A DNA stretch of 64,000 nucleotides from Aminobacter aganoensis (GCF_014206975.1 NZ_JACHOU010000002.1:310001-374000); one strand, 5' to 3'; positions 50,256 through 60,299 are shown, numbered from the stretch's first letter. Notes: generated from the letters alone by a model not told the origin. Program-made: numbers and translations.

Positions 50256-51707
50256 CTATTCGTCCTTCGGTCCGGGGAAGCCCATCAGGACCGATAATCC
50301 GGGATTGCCGGGCTGGAGATCAAGCCGGCCGTTGTGAAACTTCATCACGGCCTTGGCGAGACTGAGGCCGAGGCCGGAGCCGGGCTGCGACCGACTCTTC
50401 TCCAGCCTGACGAAACGCTCGGTGGCGCGGTTGCGGTCGCCTTCGTCGGGAATGCCTTCGCCATTGTCGGCAACCTGGAGCCGTATCTCGTCGCCCTCGC
50501 GCCGCAAGGTGACGTCGACATGCGGCTTTTCAACCGCGCCGGCGGAATATTTGATGGCATTGTCGACGATGTTCGAAAGGGCCTGGGCGACAAGCTCACG
50601 ATTGCCGCTGACGACAAAGTCGCCCGAGATCGTCGCTTTAAGACCGACGCCAAGCTCTTCGGCGACAGGTTCATAGAGCTCGACGACATCGCGAACGACG
50701 GCGGCGAGGTCGACCTTGGCCACGCTCTCGGCGGAATAACCCGCCTCGAGCCGCGAAATCATCAGGATGGCGTTGAAGGTGCGGATCAGCTGGTCGGATT
50801 CGGCGATCGTGCCTTCCAGCGCCTCGCGATAGTCGGCTCCGGTCTTCTTGCCCGACAGGGCCGCCTCGGCGCGGTTGCGCAGGCGCGTCAGCGGCGTCTT
50901 GAGATCGTGGGCGATGTTGTCGGAAACCTGCTTCAGCCCGTCGTTGAGATGGGCGATGCGGGCCAGCATGGCGTTCAGGTTCTCGGACAGCCGGTCGAAC
51001 TCGTCGCCCGCGCCGGTGACCGGCAGGCGGCCTGTCAGGTCGCCGCCCATGATGCGCCGGCTGGCTTCGGAAACGCCATCGATGTGCTTCAAGGCGCGGC
51101 GGCCGACGAAATACCAGATCAGCAGGCCGCCAAACGCCATCATGCCGAGCGCCAGCATCAGCGAACGCTGGATGACGTCGCGGAAACGCTCGGGCTCGCC
51201 GAGGTCGCGGCCGACCATCAGGATCATCTGGTTGGGCAGCCGCAGCACCACGGCAATGGCATTGTGCCCGACTTCGGTGGCGGCTTCCGCTTCACCCTGC
51301 TCGCCCGCGCCCTGGGAACGCCTGCCGGACGCCTCGCCATAGCGCTCGTAGGAGAACGGCAGCGCGGTCCAGCCCTCGCGCTGCAGGACACCAGGCTGGA
51401 TGCTCTGGACATTGCCCGACAGGATGCGGCCGTTGGGATCGGCCAGAAGATAGAGATTGGCCCCGGGCTGGCGCGAACGCTGTTCGACCACCCGCACGAG
51501 AACCGGGATGCCGCCGCGCTGGTAGCCGCGGCCAAGGCCCTGGACTTCCTCGTTGATGGTCTCCTGCGACTGGGCCATCAGCATGCGCGCCGACAGCGAA
51601 GTCATGTAGAAGACCAGCAGCACCGCGCACAGCGCGAACAGCAAAAGATAGAGCGCCGAAAGGCGCGCCGCCGTGGTCTTCATGATGGCCGGCAGCCTGA
51701 ACGCCAT
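50256..51707 (-). CDS. OmpR-type sensor histidine kinase
   Basis: 483 residues. Two membrane segments (LSALYLLLFALCAVLLVFYM; LMLALGMMAFGGLLIWYFVG) enclose a periplasmic sensor of about 150 residues, then HAMP (GVSEASRRIMGGDLTGRLPV), H-box DNIAHDLKTPLTRLRNRAEA, N-box ALSNIVDNAIKYSA and G-box GSGLGLSLAKAVMKFH. Pairs with the response regulator just upstream (TGATG overlap). The signal is unknown. Position between degP and glnE is conserved in rhizobia. Confidence 0.9.
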   Translation of the reverse strand: MAFRLPAIMKTTAARLSALYLLLFALCAVLLVFYMTSLSARMLMAQSQETINEEVQGLGRGYQRGGIPVLVRVVEQRSRQPGANLYLLADPNGRILSGNVQSIQPGVLQREGWTALPFSYERYGEASGRRSQGAGEQGEAEAATEVGHNAIAVVLRLPNQMILMVGRDLGEPERFRDVIQRSLMLALGMMAFGGLLIWYFVGRRALKHIDGVSEASRRIMGGDLTGRLPVTGAGDEFDRLSENLNAMLARIAHLNDGLKQVSDNIAHDLKTPLTRLRNRAEAALSGKKTGADYREALEGTIAESDQLIRTFNAILMISRLEAGYSAESVAKVDLAAVVRDVVELYEPVAEELGVGLKATISGDFVVSGNRELVAQALSNIVDNAIKYSAGAVEKPHVDVTLRREGDEIRLQVADNGEGIPDEGDRNRATERFVRLEKSRSQPGSGLGLSLAKAVMKFHNGRLDLQPGNPGLSVLMGFPGPKDE

Positions 51708-52381
51708 CAGCCGGCCTTGAGCATGTAGCCGGCACCACGGATGGTGTGCAGGATCGGCTTGTCGAAGCCCTTCTCGATCTTGCCGCGCAGCCGCGAGACA
51801 TGGACATCGATGACGTTGGTCTGCGGATCGAAATGATAGTCCCAGACGTTTTCGAGCAGCATCGTGCGCGTGACGACCTGGCCGGCATGGCGCATCAGGT
51901 ATTCAAGCAGGCGGTATTCGCGCGGCTGGAGAGTAATCTCCTGCGAAGAGCGGCGGACCGAATGGGAAAGCCGGTCGAGTTCGAGGTCGCCAACCCGGTA
52001 AAGCGTCTCGGATTCGCGCGCCGGGGCGCGGCGATTGAGCACCTCGACGCGGGCGAGCAGTTCGGAAAAGGCGTAGGGCTTGGTCAAATAGTCGTCGCCG
52101 CCGGCGCGCAGGCCGGTGACGCGGTCATCGACCTCGCCCAAGGCCGACAAGATCAGGACAGGGGTGGTGTTGCCGCGCGAGCGCAGGCCGGCGATGACCG
52201 ACAGGCCGTCGCGGCGGGGCAGCATACGGTCGACGACCATGACGTCGTATTCGCCGGCATCGGCAAGCGCGAAGCCGGAATCGCCGTCGCCCGCCACATG
52301 GGCCGTATGTCCTGCCTCGGCGAAGGCTTTCTGCAGATAATCCGCCGCCTCGCGGTCATCTTCGATGACGAGAATCTTCAT
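51707..52381 (-). CDS. OmpR-family response regulator
   Basis: 224 residues: receiver domain with acidic pocket EDD at 7-9, phospho-acceptor Asp51 (VVDRMLPRRDG), Thr/Ser and Lys (LTKPYAF), and a winged-helix trans_reg_C domain (ITLQPREYRLLEYLMRHAGQ; NVIDVHVSRLRGKIEKG). The frame extends 20 codons upstream, but MKILVIEDD at 52381 is the expected start. Overlaps the kinase start by one base. Targets unknown; the downstream Do-like protease and glnE are candidates. Confidence 0.93.
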   Translation of the reverse strand: MKILVIEDDREAADYLQKAFAEAGHTAHVAGDGDSGFALADAGEYDVMVVDRMLPRRDGLSVIAGLRSRGNTTPVLILSALGEVDDRVTGLRAGGDDYLTKPYAFSELLARVEVLNRRAPARESETLYRVGDLELDRLSHSVRRSSQEITLQPREYRLLEYLMRHAGQVVTRTMLLENVWDYHFDPQTNVIDVHVSRLRGKIEKGFDKPILHTIRGAGYMLKAG

Positions 52382-52572
52382 GCCGCCGTTATACGCGATT
52401 TTGCCGGAGATCAGAGGCGCCATGTCATACTCCTCTTGCATGCGAAAGCGGCAGCGGGCGATGGGAAGTCCGCTGCCGCCGGGGCCGGAACTAACACTGA
52501 CAAACTATCCGGCACCGTCAGCTCCCACCGGGCGGCTCGGGGGTGATGAAACCGCCCGACGGGAACTACCGT

Positions 52573-54108
52573 TCAGCCCTGGCCGACAGGCAGGGCGACG
52601 AAGCGGTTGGTGTCTTCGCGGCTGATCTGGAAGAGCACCGCCTTGCGGCCGGCTTTCGCCGCCTGCTCGATGGCAGCCGAGACGTCCGCCGCGCCCTTGA
52701 CCTCGACCGCGTTGACCGAGGTGATGACGTCGCCGGCCTGGATGCCGCGATCCGCGGCATCGCTCGACGGATCGACATCGGTGACCACGAGACCCTTGCC
52801 GTCCTCGGACGGCGTGACGGTCAGGCCGAGATCTGCCAGCGAGGTCGGCTCGCCGGGTTCAGCCTGCTGGTCGGCAGAGGCCTGCTTGTCGCCGCCCGGA
52901 ATCTCGCCCAGTCCGACCTTGATCGTTTCGGCCTTGCCATTGCGCCAGACGGTAATGTCGACCGACTTTCCGGGCGTGATGCCGGCGATCAGGCGCGACA
53001 GCTCCTTGGGCGAGGCAACGTCCTGACCGTCGACGGCAGTGATGATGTCGCCGGCGGCGATGCCCGCCTTCTTGGCCGGGCCGGTGTCCTGGGCGCTGGC
53101 AACCAGGGCACCCTTGTCACTCTTCAGGCCGAGGGACTCGGCGATGTCGGACGTGACGGGCTGAATTTCCACGCCGAGCCAGCCGCGCTGGACACTGCCG
53201 CTCTTCATCAGGTCCTGGACCACTTGCTTGGCGGTCGAGGCCGGAATGGCGAAGGCAATGCCGACATTGCCGCCCGACGGCGAGAAGATGGCGGTGTTGA
53301 TGCCGACGACCTCGCCATTCAGGTTGAAGGCCGGGCCGCCTGAATTGCCGCGGTTGACCGCAGCGTCGATCTGCAGGAAGTCGTCATAGGGACCGGCGCC
53401 GATGTCACGGCCGCGGGCCGAGACGATGCCGGCGGTGACGGTGCCGCCGAGGCCGAACGGATTGCCGACGGCCACCACCCAGTCACCGACGCGCACCTTG
53501 GCGTCATCGGCAAAGCCGACATAGGTGAACTTGGCGTCGGCATCGACCTTGAGCACGGCAAGATCGGTGCGCGGGTCGGTGCCGATCAGCTTGGCGTCGT
53601 ATTCCTTGCCGTCGTCGGTGACCACCGTGTAGGCGCTGCCGTCTTCGACGACGTGGTTGTTGGTGACGAGATAGCCGTCCTCGGAGATGAAGAAGCCCGA
53701 GCCCTGGGCAACCGGACGCGGCTTCATCTGGCCACGGTCACCCCGATTGGAGCGCGGACCGCGATTCTGGCTGCCGTCTTCGCCAAACTGGCGGAAGAAG
53801 CGCTTGAGCGGATGATTGTCGGGAAGGTTGTCGAAATCACCCGGGTTCGCGAAAGGCGAGTCGCCGCGGTCGGAGGCCGGCGCGATCTTGGCCTTGACCT
53901 GGACGCTGACGACCGCAGGCGAAACCTGGGAAACGACATCGGCAAAGCCTGGCGCCTGGGGCGCCTCGACACGCACGGCTTCGGCGAAAACCGGTGCGGT
54001 TCCGCCGGCAACGGCGCCAATGCCGATCGCGCCAGCGAGGGCAACGGAAGCGGCGGCGGCCATGAAACGCTTGCGCGAACGCGAAAGGGAGGTGGGAGCG
54101 TTGCTCAT
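52573..54108 (-). CDS. Do-like serine endoprotease (DegP/MucD type)
   Basis: Periplasmic quality-control protease and chaperone, 511 residues. Signal region MAAAASVALAGAIGIGAVAG. Trypsin-like domain with catalytic His in VTNNHVVED, Asp in DPRTDLAVLKVD, Ser in RGNSGGPAFNLN. Two PDZ domains follow (RGWLGVEIQPVTSDIAESLG; GLTVTPSEDGKGLVVTDVDP). A Q-linker region (RGPRSNRGDRGQMKPRP) before the protease resembles the LA-loop area of DegP. It precedes the response regulator-kinase genes on the same strand, 191 bp away. Confidence 0.95.
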   Translation of the reverse strand: MSNAPTSLSRSRKRFMAAAASVALAGAIGIGAVAGGTAPVFAEAVRVEAPQAPGFADVVSQVSPAVVSVQVKAKIAPASDRGDSPFANPGDFDNLPDNHPLKRFFRQFGEDGSQNRGPRSNRGDRGQMKPRPVAQGSGFFISEDGYLVTNNHVVEDGSAYTVVTDDGKEYDAKLIGTDPRTDLAVLKVDADAKFTYVGFADDAKVRVGDWVVAVGNPFGLGGTVTAGIVSARGRDIGAGPYDDFLQIDAAVNRGNSGGPAFNLNGEVVGINTAIFSPSGGNVGIAFAIPASTAKQVVQDLMKSGSVQRGWLGVEIQPVTSDIAESLGLKSDKGALVASAQDTGPAKKAGIAAGDIITAVDGQDVASPKELSRLIAGITPGKSVDITVWRNGKAETIKVGLGEIPGGDKQASADQQAEPGEPTSLADLGLTVTPSEDGKGLVVTDVDPSSDAADRGIQAGDVITSVNAVEVKGAADVSAAIEQAAKAGRKAVLFQISREDTNRFVALPVGQG

Positions 54109-54225
54109 TGTCTCTGATCCTCTTGAACGGGATGCCTTGGATTCGCATCCGATGGCTCAAGAGATAGAGAGGCTCACATTACGGTACCATTTCCGAAGCA
54201 TGAAACTTTCGTAATGTTGGCGGCG

Positions 54226-54693
54226 TCAGGCGTCCTTGCGCAGGATGGCGTCGAGCGCTTCCTGCTCGTCCTTGCTGAGAGCTGCCGGTTCCTGCCTGCG
54301 CCGCGAGCGGGCCGACAGGAGAACAAAAGTCCCGCCGCCGAGCAGCAGCAGCAGCGGCGTGGCCCAGAGCAAGGCGTTGCGAAGGTTGAACTGCGGCTTG
54401 AGCAGCACGAACTCGCCATAGCGCGAGACGATGTAGTCCATCACCTGTTCGTCGCTGTCGCCGGCGACGAGCCTCTCGCGCAGCAGCACGCGCAGGTCGG
54501 CTGCCAGTTCGGCGTCGGATTCGTCGATGGACTGGTTCTGGCAGACCATGCAGCGCAGCTCTTCCGACAGCAGGCGCGCCCGCGCCTCGAGCTTCGGATC
54601 GGCAAGCATCTCGCTGGGCTTCACGGCGAGCGCTGTGCCCGCGACAAGGAAGGCGGCGAGGAAGCCCGCAATGGCCGGCAGTTTGGTCTTCAT
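54226..54693 (-). CDS. ccmH: cytochrome c-type biogenesis protein CcmH (CycL)
   Basis: Thiol-disulfide factor that keeps apocytochrome c CXXCH cysteines reduced for heme ligation. 155 residues: signal peptide MKTKLPAIAGFLAAFLVAGT, active site LRCMVCQNQSIDESDAELAA (CXXC within the family's RCxxCQ), and a C-terminal membrane anchor (ALLWATPLLLLLGGGTFVLL). ATG 54693 overlaps the ccmF stop by four bases, showing the operon order ccmI-ccmE-ccmF-ccmH. Confidence 0.95.
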   Translation of the reverse strand: MKTKLPAIAGFLAAFLVAGTALAVKPSEMLADPKLEARARLLSEELRCMVCQNQSIDESDAELAADLRVLLRERLVAGDSDEQVMDYIVSRYGEFVLLKPQFNLRNALLWATPLLLLLGGGTFVLLSARSRRRQEPAALSKDEQEALDAILRKDA

Positions 54694-56684
54694 GTCGCAA
54701 CCGGGCTCGGTTTCTTGTCGGTGGCCTTGCGCTTCGCCGGCGCACCGACGCGCAGGCGACGGTCCATCAGCGATACGAAGCCGCCCGCCATCATCACCAG
54801 CGTACCGCCCCAGATCAAGGTGACCAGCGGCTTCCACCAGACACGCACGACCACCGATCCCGATCCGTCGGTCGTTTCATCGCCCAGCGAGACGTAGAGC
54901 TGGCTGAGACCGATCGTCTTGATGCCGGCTTCCGTCGTCGGCATCTGCCGGACGGGATAGAAGCGCTTGGCCGACATGATCTCGGCGAACGGCTGCCCGG
55001 CAGGGCTCAGCAGCGAAAAGCGCCCCTGGTCTTCGGTAAAATTGGGTCCGCGCACGGGTTGAAGGCCCTCGAAACGGAGGCGATGGCTGGAGATTTCCAG
55101 CACCTGCCCCGGCTTCATGACGAGGATCGCCTCTTTCTCGAACGACAGCACCCCGACAATGCCGAGCAAGGTCAGGCCGAGGCCGAGATGAGCGAGCGCC
55201 GTGCCGAACACCGATCGCGGCAGGCCGAGGAAGCGGCGCAGCGCAACCTTCGGCGCCACGTTGCCGATGCCGGCCTTGAGGGCGAGGTCGGTGAGCGCAC
55301 CCAGCACCAGCCAGGCGGCCAGGCCCGATCCGAGGGCGGCAAAGACCGACGCGCCGTCGATGAACAGGAAGGTGACGAGGACGACCAGCAGGGCCGCGCC
55401 GAAGGCGAACATCAGCCTTTGCGCCACCGCGGCAACGTCGCCGCGCTTCCAGGCAAGCAACGGCCCGAACGGAACGAGCGCCAGAAGCGGCAGCATCAGC
55501 GGTCCGAAGGTGAGGTTGAAGAACGGCTCGCCGACCGAGATCTTCTCGCCGAACAGCGCCTCGACCACCAGCGGGTAGAGCGTGCCGATCAGCACTGTGG
55601 CGGTGGCGGTGGTCAGGAACAGGTTGTTGAGCACCAGCGCGCCTTCGCGCGAGATGGGATGGAAGATGCCGCCCGCGGTCAACGACGAGGCGCGCAGCGC
55701 AAACAGCGCCAGCGAACCGCCGATGAAGACGGTCAGGATGCCCAGGATGAAGACGCCACGGCTCGGATCGCTGGCAAAGGCATGGACCGAGGTCAGCACG
55801 CCAGAACGCACCAGGAAGGTGCCGAGCAGCGACAGCGAGAAGGTCAGGATGGCGAGCAGCAGGGTCCAGATCTTCAGCGCCGAACGCTTTTCCATGACGA
55901 TGGCCGAATGCAGCAGCGCGGTGCCGGCAAGCCAGGGCATGAAGGACGCGTTTTCGACCGGATCCCAGAACCAGAAGCCGCCCCAGCCGAGTTCGTAGTA
56001 GGCCCAGTAGGAACCCATTGAGATACCGCCGGTGAGGAACACCCAGGCGGCGAGCGTCCACGGACGCACCCAGCGCGCCCATGCGGCGTCGATGCGGCCC
56101 TCGATCAGTGCCGCGACGGCAAAGGAGAAGCAGACCGAAAAACCGACATAGCCGAGATAGAGCAGCGGCGGATGCACGGCGAGGCCGATGTCCTGAAGGA
56201 TCGGGTTGAGGTCCTTGCCTTCGATCGGTGCCGGAACCAGGCGCGCGAAGGGGTTGGAGGTGATCAGGATGAAGAGCAGGAAGGCGGTGCCGATCCAGCC
56301 CTGGACGGCCAGCACATTGGCCTTCAGCGTGGCCGGGAGGTTGCCGCCAAAGGCCGCGACCAGGGCGCCGAAGAAGCTGAGGATCAGCACCCAAAGCAGC
56401 ATCGAGCCTTCGTGATTGCCCCATGTGCCGGTGAACTTGTAGATCATCGGCTTGAGGGAGTGCGAATTCTCCCAGACATTGACCAGCGAAAAGTCGGACT
56501 GGACATAGGCGATGGTGAGCACCGTAAAGGACAGCCCGATCATCGCAAATCCGGTGACCGTCACCGGTCCGCCGACCGCCATCAGCCGGGCATCGCCCTT
56601 GTGTGCGCCGTAGAGCGGCACCAGCGACTGCACCAGCGACAAGACCAGCGCCAAAACCAGCGCGAAGTGACCCATTTCGACCAT
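54690..56684 (-). CDS. ccmF: heme lyase CcmF (CycK)
   Basis: Inner-membrane heme lyase joining heme to apocytochrome c. 664 residues, about 14-15 membrane helices. The WWD motif is WGGFWFWDPVENASFMPWL; heme-ligand histidines occur in TGTWGNHEGSMLLWVLIL and QDIGLAVHPPLLYLGYVGFS. The C-terminal periplasmic part (VLEISSHRLRFEGLQPVRGP) is typical. Follows ccmE by 18 bp and overlaps ccmH. Confidence 0.97.
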   Translation of the reverse strand: MVEMGHFALVLALVLSLVQSLVPLYGAHKGDARLMAVGGPVTVTGFAMIGLSFTVLTIAYVQSDFSLVNVWENSHSLKPMIYKFTGTWGNHEGSMLLWVLILSFFGALVAAFGGNLPATLKANVLAVQGWIGTAFLLFILITSNPFARLVPAPIEGKDLNPILQDIGLAVHPPLLYLGYVGFSVCFSFAVAALIEGRIDAAWARWVRPWTLAAWVFLTGGISMGSYWAYYELGWGGFWFWDPVENASFMPWLAGTALLHSAIVMEKRSALKIWTLLLAILTFSLSLLGTFLVRSGVLTSVHAFASDPSRGVFILGILTVFIGGSLALFALRASSLTAGGIFHPISREGALVLNNLFLTTATATVLIGTLYPLVVEALFGEKISVGEPFFNLTFGPLMLPLLALVPFGPLLAWKRGDVAAVAQRLMFAFGAALLVVLVTFLFIDGASVFAALGSGLAAWLVLGALTDLALKAGIGNVAPKVALRRFLGLPRSVFGTALAHLGLGLTLLGIVGVLSFEKEAILVMKPGQVLEISSHRLRFEGLQPVRGPNFTEDQGRFSLLSPAGQPFAEIMSAKRFYPVRQMPTTEAGIKTIGLSQLYVSLGDETTDGSGSVVVRVWWKPLVTLIWGGTLVMMAGGFVSLMDRRLRVGAPAKRKATDKKPSPVAT

Positions 56685-56702
56685 GTCAGCGCCGTCCGCG
56701 GT

Positions 56703-57143
56703 TCATTGCGTGGTTTCCTGCCAGACGCCCTTTTCCTTCAGGCTGTCGGCGACTTCCTTGGGCATGTAGTTTTCGTCGTGCTTGGCAAGCACGCTGTCGG
56801 CGACGAACACGCCGTCGGCACCGAACGTACCCTCGGTGATCACGCCCTGCCCTTCCCGAAACAGGTCGGGCAAAATGCCAGTGTAGCGCACTTTGACCGT
56901 TTCCTCGGAATCGGTCACCCCGAACGCGACCTCGGTGCCCTGGCCGCGCACGATGCTTCCGTTCTCGACGAGGCCGCCGAGACGAATGCGCTGCCCTGGT
57001 TCCAGGGTTGCCGCCTGCAGGTCGGCGGGCATGTAGAAATAGGATGCCTTCTGGCCAAGCGCATAGAAGGTCAGTGCTGTCGCCGCGCCGAGAAAGACCA
57101 GCGCACCAGCGATGACCGACAGGCGTTTCTGCTTGCGCGTCAT
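56703..57143 (-). CDS. ccmE: heme chaperone CcmE (CycJ)
   Basis: Periplasmic membrane-anchored heme carrier, 146 residues. N-terminal anchor ([20 protein letters not shown]), OB-fold core [20 protein letters not shown], covalent heme-binding His122 with Tyr126 in [14 protein letters not shown]. Three bases after ccmI and 18 before ccmF. Confidence 0.97.
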   Translation of the reverse strand: MTRKQKRLSVIAGALVFLGAATALTFYALGQKASYFYMPADLQAATLEPGQRIRLGGLVENGSIVRGQGTEVAFGVTDSEETVKVRYTGILPDLFREGQGVITEGTFGADGVFVADSVLAKHDENYMPKEVADSLKEKGVWQETTQ

Positions 57144-57146
57144 GGG

Positions 57147-58283
57147 TTACTCCGTGACCTTCAATCCGAGCGAGCCAGCCAGTTCGGTGAGCTTGCGGCC
57201 GTCCTCGCTGTCGCGGCCGAGTGCGGTGTAGGCACGCCCCAGCGCGTCCTGGGCCAGGTCGGTCTTGCCGAGCACCTGATACGAACGCACCAGCCGCAGC
57301 CAGCCTTCCGGATCGCGCGGATTCTGGCGCAGTTTCTCGTCCAGCGTCGCCACCATGCCTTCGATCATCGCCGTGCGATCATCCGTCGACATGGAAGCGG
57401 CGGCATCAATGTCACCCTGGTTCGGTCCGGGTGCTGCCGCCGTTGCGTCGGCGGGGGCGCCACGCGCCTCGGCCTGGGCAACGGCCTGTTCGGCGACCGA
57501 ACGCCACGGCGAATCCGTCGGCACGCTTGCGGCCAGCTGACGCCAGGCAATGGCGGCCTCGGCAAACTTGCCTTCCTGCGCCAGGGCGACGCCGAGGAAA
57601 TAATGCGCCTTTGGATTTGCCGGCTCGAGCTTCAGCGCCGCCTCGAATGCCACGCGCGCATCCGACGTGACGATGCCATCCGATACGCCGGCAATCGCCT
57701 CGCCAAGACCGGACTGGCGCGCCGCGGTGGAGCCTTCCAGGCGGATCGCGTTGCGATAGGCGGTGACTGCGTCGTCGGCGCGGCCCATGCGCTGGTAGAT
57801 GGGCGCCAGCACGTCCCATCCGCGGCCGTCGGAGGGGTTGGCGACCAGATGCGCCTCGGCCCGGGCGATCAACTCGTCGACTGAACTGTCGGCCGGCTTC
57901 TGCTCGAGACGCGCCTTCAAGGGCTGCGACGGGACATCGGGCGAACCTATCGAGGTGTAGATGCTCCAGCTCAGCACGGGAATCGCCAGCACGGCAACGA
58001 CGCCGACCAGCCGCGGCGCGAACTGCGAAGCGCCCTTCATCTTTGCCCCGCCTTCCGCATCGAGCTTGATGATGCGGCGCGCGATTTCGGCGCGTGCCTG
58101 CTCGGCGTCGACGGGCGCGATCAGCCCGCGCGCGGCATCCCTGTCGAGCTCGGCCAGCTGGTCGCGGTAGACTTCGAGGTCGTGGCTGGTGTCGGATTCG
58201 CCTTCGACCTGTCGCGTCAATGGCAACAGAACCGCAAGGCTCGCACCGAGTGTCAGAAGAGCGGCTATGACCCAGAACAGCAT
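57147..58283 (-). CDS. ccmI: cytochrome c biogenesis protein CcmI (CycH)
   Basis: Apocytochrome c chaperone, 378 residues. Two membrane helices (MLFWVIAALLTLGASLAVLL; LVGVVAVLAIPVLSWSIYTS) flank a cytoplasmic loop with the VYRDQLAELDRDAARGLIAP motif typical of CcmI; the periplasmic part has TPR repeats (GWDVLAPIYQRMGRADDAVT; PKAHYFLGVALAQEGKFAEA; GWLRLVRSYQVLGKTDLAQD). ATG 58283 is preferred over an open frame reaching 58361. First gene of the ccmI-E-F-H operon. Confidence 0.94.
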   Translation of the reverse strand: MLFWVIAALLTLGASLAVLLPLTRQVEGESDTSHDLEVYRDQLAELDRDAARGLIAPVDAEQARAEIARRIIKLDAEGGAKMKGASQFAPRLVGVVAVLAIPVLSWSIYTSIGSPDVPSQPLKARLEQKPADSSVDELIARAEAHLVANPSDGRGWDVLAPIYQRMGRADDAVTAYRNAIRLEGSTAARQSGLGEAIAGVSDGIVTSDARVAFEAALKLEPANPKAHYFLGVALAQEGKFAEAAIAWRQLAASVPTDSPWRSVAEQAVAQAEARGAPADATAAAPGPNQGDIDAAASMSTDDRTAMIEGMVATLDEKLRQNPRDPEGWLRLVRSYQVLGKTDLAQDALGRAYTALGRDSEDGRKLTELAGSLGLKVTE

Positions 58284-58380
58284 GGCACCTAAATAGCCAG
58301 CAGCCGCCGGGCTGCCAACATCCCCGTCCTGCGGCTTATTGACGGTCCGCGTCGTTGACAAAGCAACAACGCGTGAGAAT

Positions 58381-58830
58381 TCAGGTCAGAGGCGTCCAGC
58401 TGCCATCCGCATTGCGGCAAGCGGTCCCGCGGGCGACCAGTGGCGTCCCTGTCGTAAACACGGTCTGCGAATACTGGCGGCAGTCCTGCGAGCCGACACG
58501 ATATGGCTGTGCAGCGACGACCTCACCGGAACGGCCGTCTCCCTTCCAGGCGACAGCTTGTCCGCCCTGACCATATTCCAGCGCGCGGTACTCGGCTTCA
58601 AGCGCCTTGCGCCGGTCGCTGCCGCTCAGCCCATTGCCGACCGTGCCGCCGATCAGGCCGCCATCCATCGCGTTGATGATGCGTGCCGCGACCTTGCCGT
58701 TGGAAGCACCGCTGTCGCCGCCGCCGAGCGCCGGCACGATCCCACCGCCGCTGCTCAGGCCCGACGTCGTGCATCCAGAGACGGCAAGCAATCCCGCAAC
58801 CAGTGCCACCCGAAGTCTCATGCTCATCAC
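58381..58830 (-). CDS. outer-membrane lipoprotein, RT0821/Lpp0805-like surface protein
   Basis: 149 residues with a lipobox LLAVSGC after a short signal, so lipidated at Cys about 20. A glycine-rich, zipper-like stretch (NAMDGGLIGGTVGNGLSG) resembling 17-kDa surface antigens is followed by SDRRKALEAEYRALEYGQGG and a soluble C-terminal domain with two cysteines (SQDCRQYSQTVF; ARGTACRNADGSW). Function unknown; glycine-zipper lipoproteins of this type are widespread in alphaproteobacteria. It lies between feuQ and ccmI. Confidence 0.83.
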   Translation of the reverse strand: MMSMRLRVALVAGLLAVSGCTTSGLSSGGGIVPALGGGDSGASNGKVAARIINAMDGGLIGGTVGNGLSGSDRRKALEAEYRALEYGQGGQAVAWKGDGRSGEVVAAQPYRVGSQDCRQYSQTVFTTGTPLVARGTACRNADGSWTPLT

Positions 58831-58919
58831 CGGTTCCGAATTTGCGTCCGCTTACAAGGGCTTGGCGCCGCGTTAGATTGCATCTTTGGCCGAAATGGGG
58901 CCGATTCGGCCAGCCATTT

Positions 58920-60299
58920 CTATTGCACGCCGCGCAACTCGATGACGGCCTTCAATCCGCCCATCGCTGATCGCTCCAATCGAAGCGTTCCGCCATACTC
59001 CTTGACCAGATCGGCGACGATGGCGAGGCCGAGGCCCGTGCCCGGTTTTGTTTCGTCGAGGCGCTTCCCGCGCTGCAGTGCTTCGCGCGCCTTGTCCTCC
59101 GGAATTCCCGGGCCGTCGTCCTCGATCCGGAGCAGGAAACGCGGCGGCTCCTCGCCGGCTGGCGGCACCGGCTCAACCGAAACCTTGACGGCACTGTGCG
59201 CCCATTTCATCGCGTTTTCGAGCAAATTACCGACCACCTCCTCGAGATCCTCCCGTTCGCCGGCGAAGACCACTTCGGTTTCCGGCAGGGAGAGGGTGAT
59301 CCTGGTGCCGCGGGTCAGCTTTTCCATCACCCGTACCATGCGCTGCAACAGAGGCGTGACGGGGGTGCGGTAGACGACGCTCTCGCGTTGTGCCGCCACC
59401 CGCGCCCGCTGGAGATAGTGGTCGATCTGCTTTTGCATCGCCGTCGCATGGTCGGCAATGAGTTGCCCCTTGGTCCCGCCAAGCGCACGCCCCTCGTTGA
59501 GCATCACCGCAAGCGGCGTCTTCAGCGAATGCGCCAGATTGCCGACCTGGGTGCGCGACCGCTCGACGATGCGGCGGTTGTTTTCGATCAGCGCATTGGT
59601 CTCGTTGGCGAGCGGCTGGATTTCGGCGGGAAAACGCCCGGTCAGGCGTTGCGCCGTGCCCTCGCGGACCATGGCGAGCGCGTTGCGGACCCGCGTCAGC
59701 GGCTGCAGGCCGAGAAGGATGGCAATGGCGTTGATAGCGATCATGCCCAGGCCGAACAGCGTCAGGTAGGTGAACAGGCGCCATTCGAAGCCGCTGATCT
59801 CGTCCTCGAGCTCGGTGCGGTTGCCCATGACGCGGAAGCGCGCGATGCGGTTCTGCGAATCCAGCACGAACTCGGTCTCGAAAACCTCGAGTTCCTCGCC
59901 GACGATGCCGTCGACCCGGTAGTGGCGTTGGAACTCGGCATCGAACGGCGCGTCATTGACGCTCGGCGACGCCACCGGCTCGGTCATCGACGACGAACGC
60001 AACTGCCCGACAAGCCCCTTGGAGACCGGCTCGACAGACCAGTACCAGCCCGATTCCGGCTCCGAGAACCTGAGGTCGCCGAGATCGGGACCTCCGGTCA
60101 GCGTGCCGCTGTCCGACACGCCGACGGAGCCGATGAGGTTAAAGAGGTGCGCCGACAGCAGGCTGTCGAAACCGCGCTCGCTGGTCTGGCGGTAGAGCGA
60201 ACTGATGACCGTGAAGATCAGCGCAAAAGCCAGGATCGCCCACACGGTCGAAAACGCGATGACGCGGAATGCCAGCGAACGCGGGCCAAGGCCCAGCAC
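58920..60299 (-). CDS. feuQ: sensor histidine kinase FeuQ
   Basis: 459-residue kinase partner of FeuP. Two membrane segments (LAFRVIAFSTVWAILAFALI and LTLFGLGMIAINAIAILLGL) with a periplasmic domain between, HAMP-like region, H-box GNLAHSLKTPLAVMLNEGRA, N-box NLLENAMKWA, G-box GTGLGLAIVADLVKEYGG. The start is GTG at 60299; upstream residues RKAEQLRKRLGRWKRY are in frame but have no canonical start codon. In Sinorhizobium, FeuQ is inhibited by the small periplasmic protein FeuN and controls cyclic-glucan export through FeuP. Confidence 0.9.
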   Translation of the reverse strand: MLGLGPRSLAFRVIAFSTVWAILAFALIFTVISSLYRQTSERGFDSLLSAHLFNLIGSVGVSDSGTLTGGPDLGDLRFSEPESGWYWSVEPVSKGLVGQLRSSSMTEPVASPSVNDAPFDAEFQRHYRVDGIVGEELEVFETEFVLDSQNRIARFRVMGNRTELEDEISGFEWRLFTYLTLFGLGMIAINAIAILLGLQPLTRVRNALAMVREGTAQRLTGRFPAEIQPLANETNALIENNRRIVERSRTQVGNLAHSLKTPLAVMLNEGRALGGTKGQLIADHATAMQKQIDHYLQRARVAAQRESVVYRTPVTPLLQRMVRVMEKLTRGTRITLSLPETEVVFAGEREDLEEVVGNLLENAMKWAHSAVKVSVEPVPPAGEEPPRFLLRIEDDGPGIPEDKAREALQRGKRLDETKPGTGLGLAIVADLVKEYGGTLRLERSAMGGLKAVIELRGVQ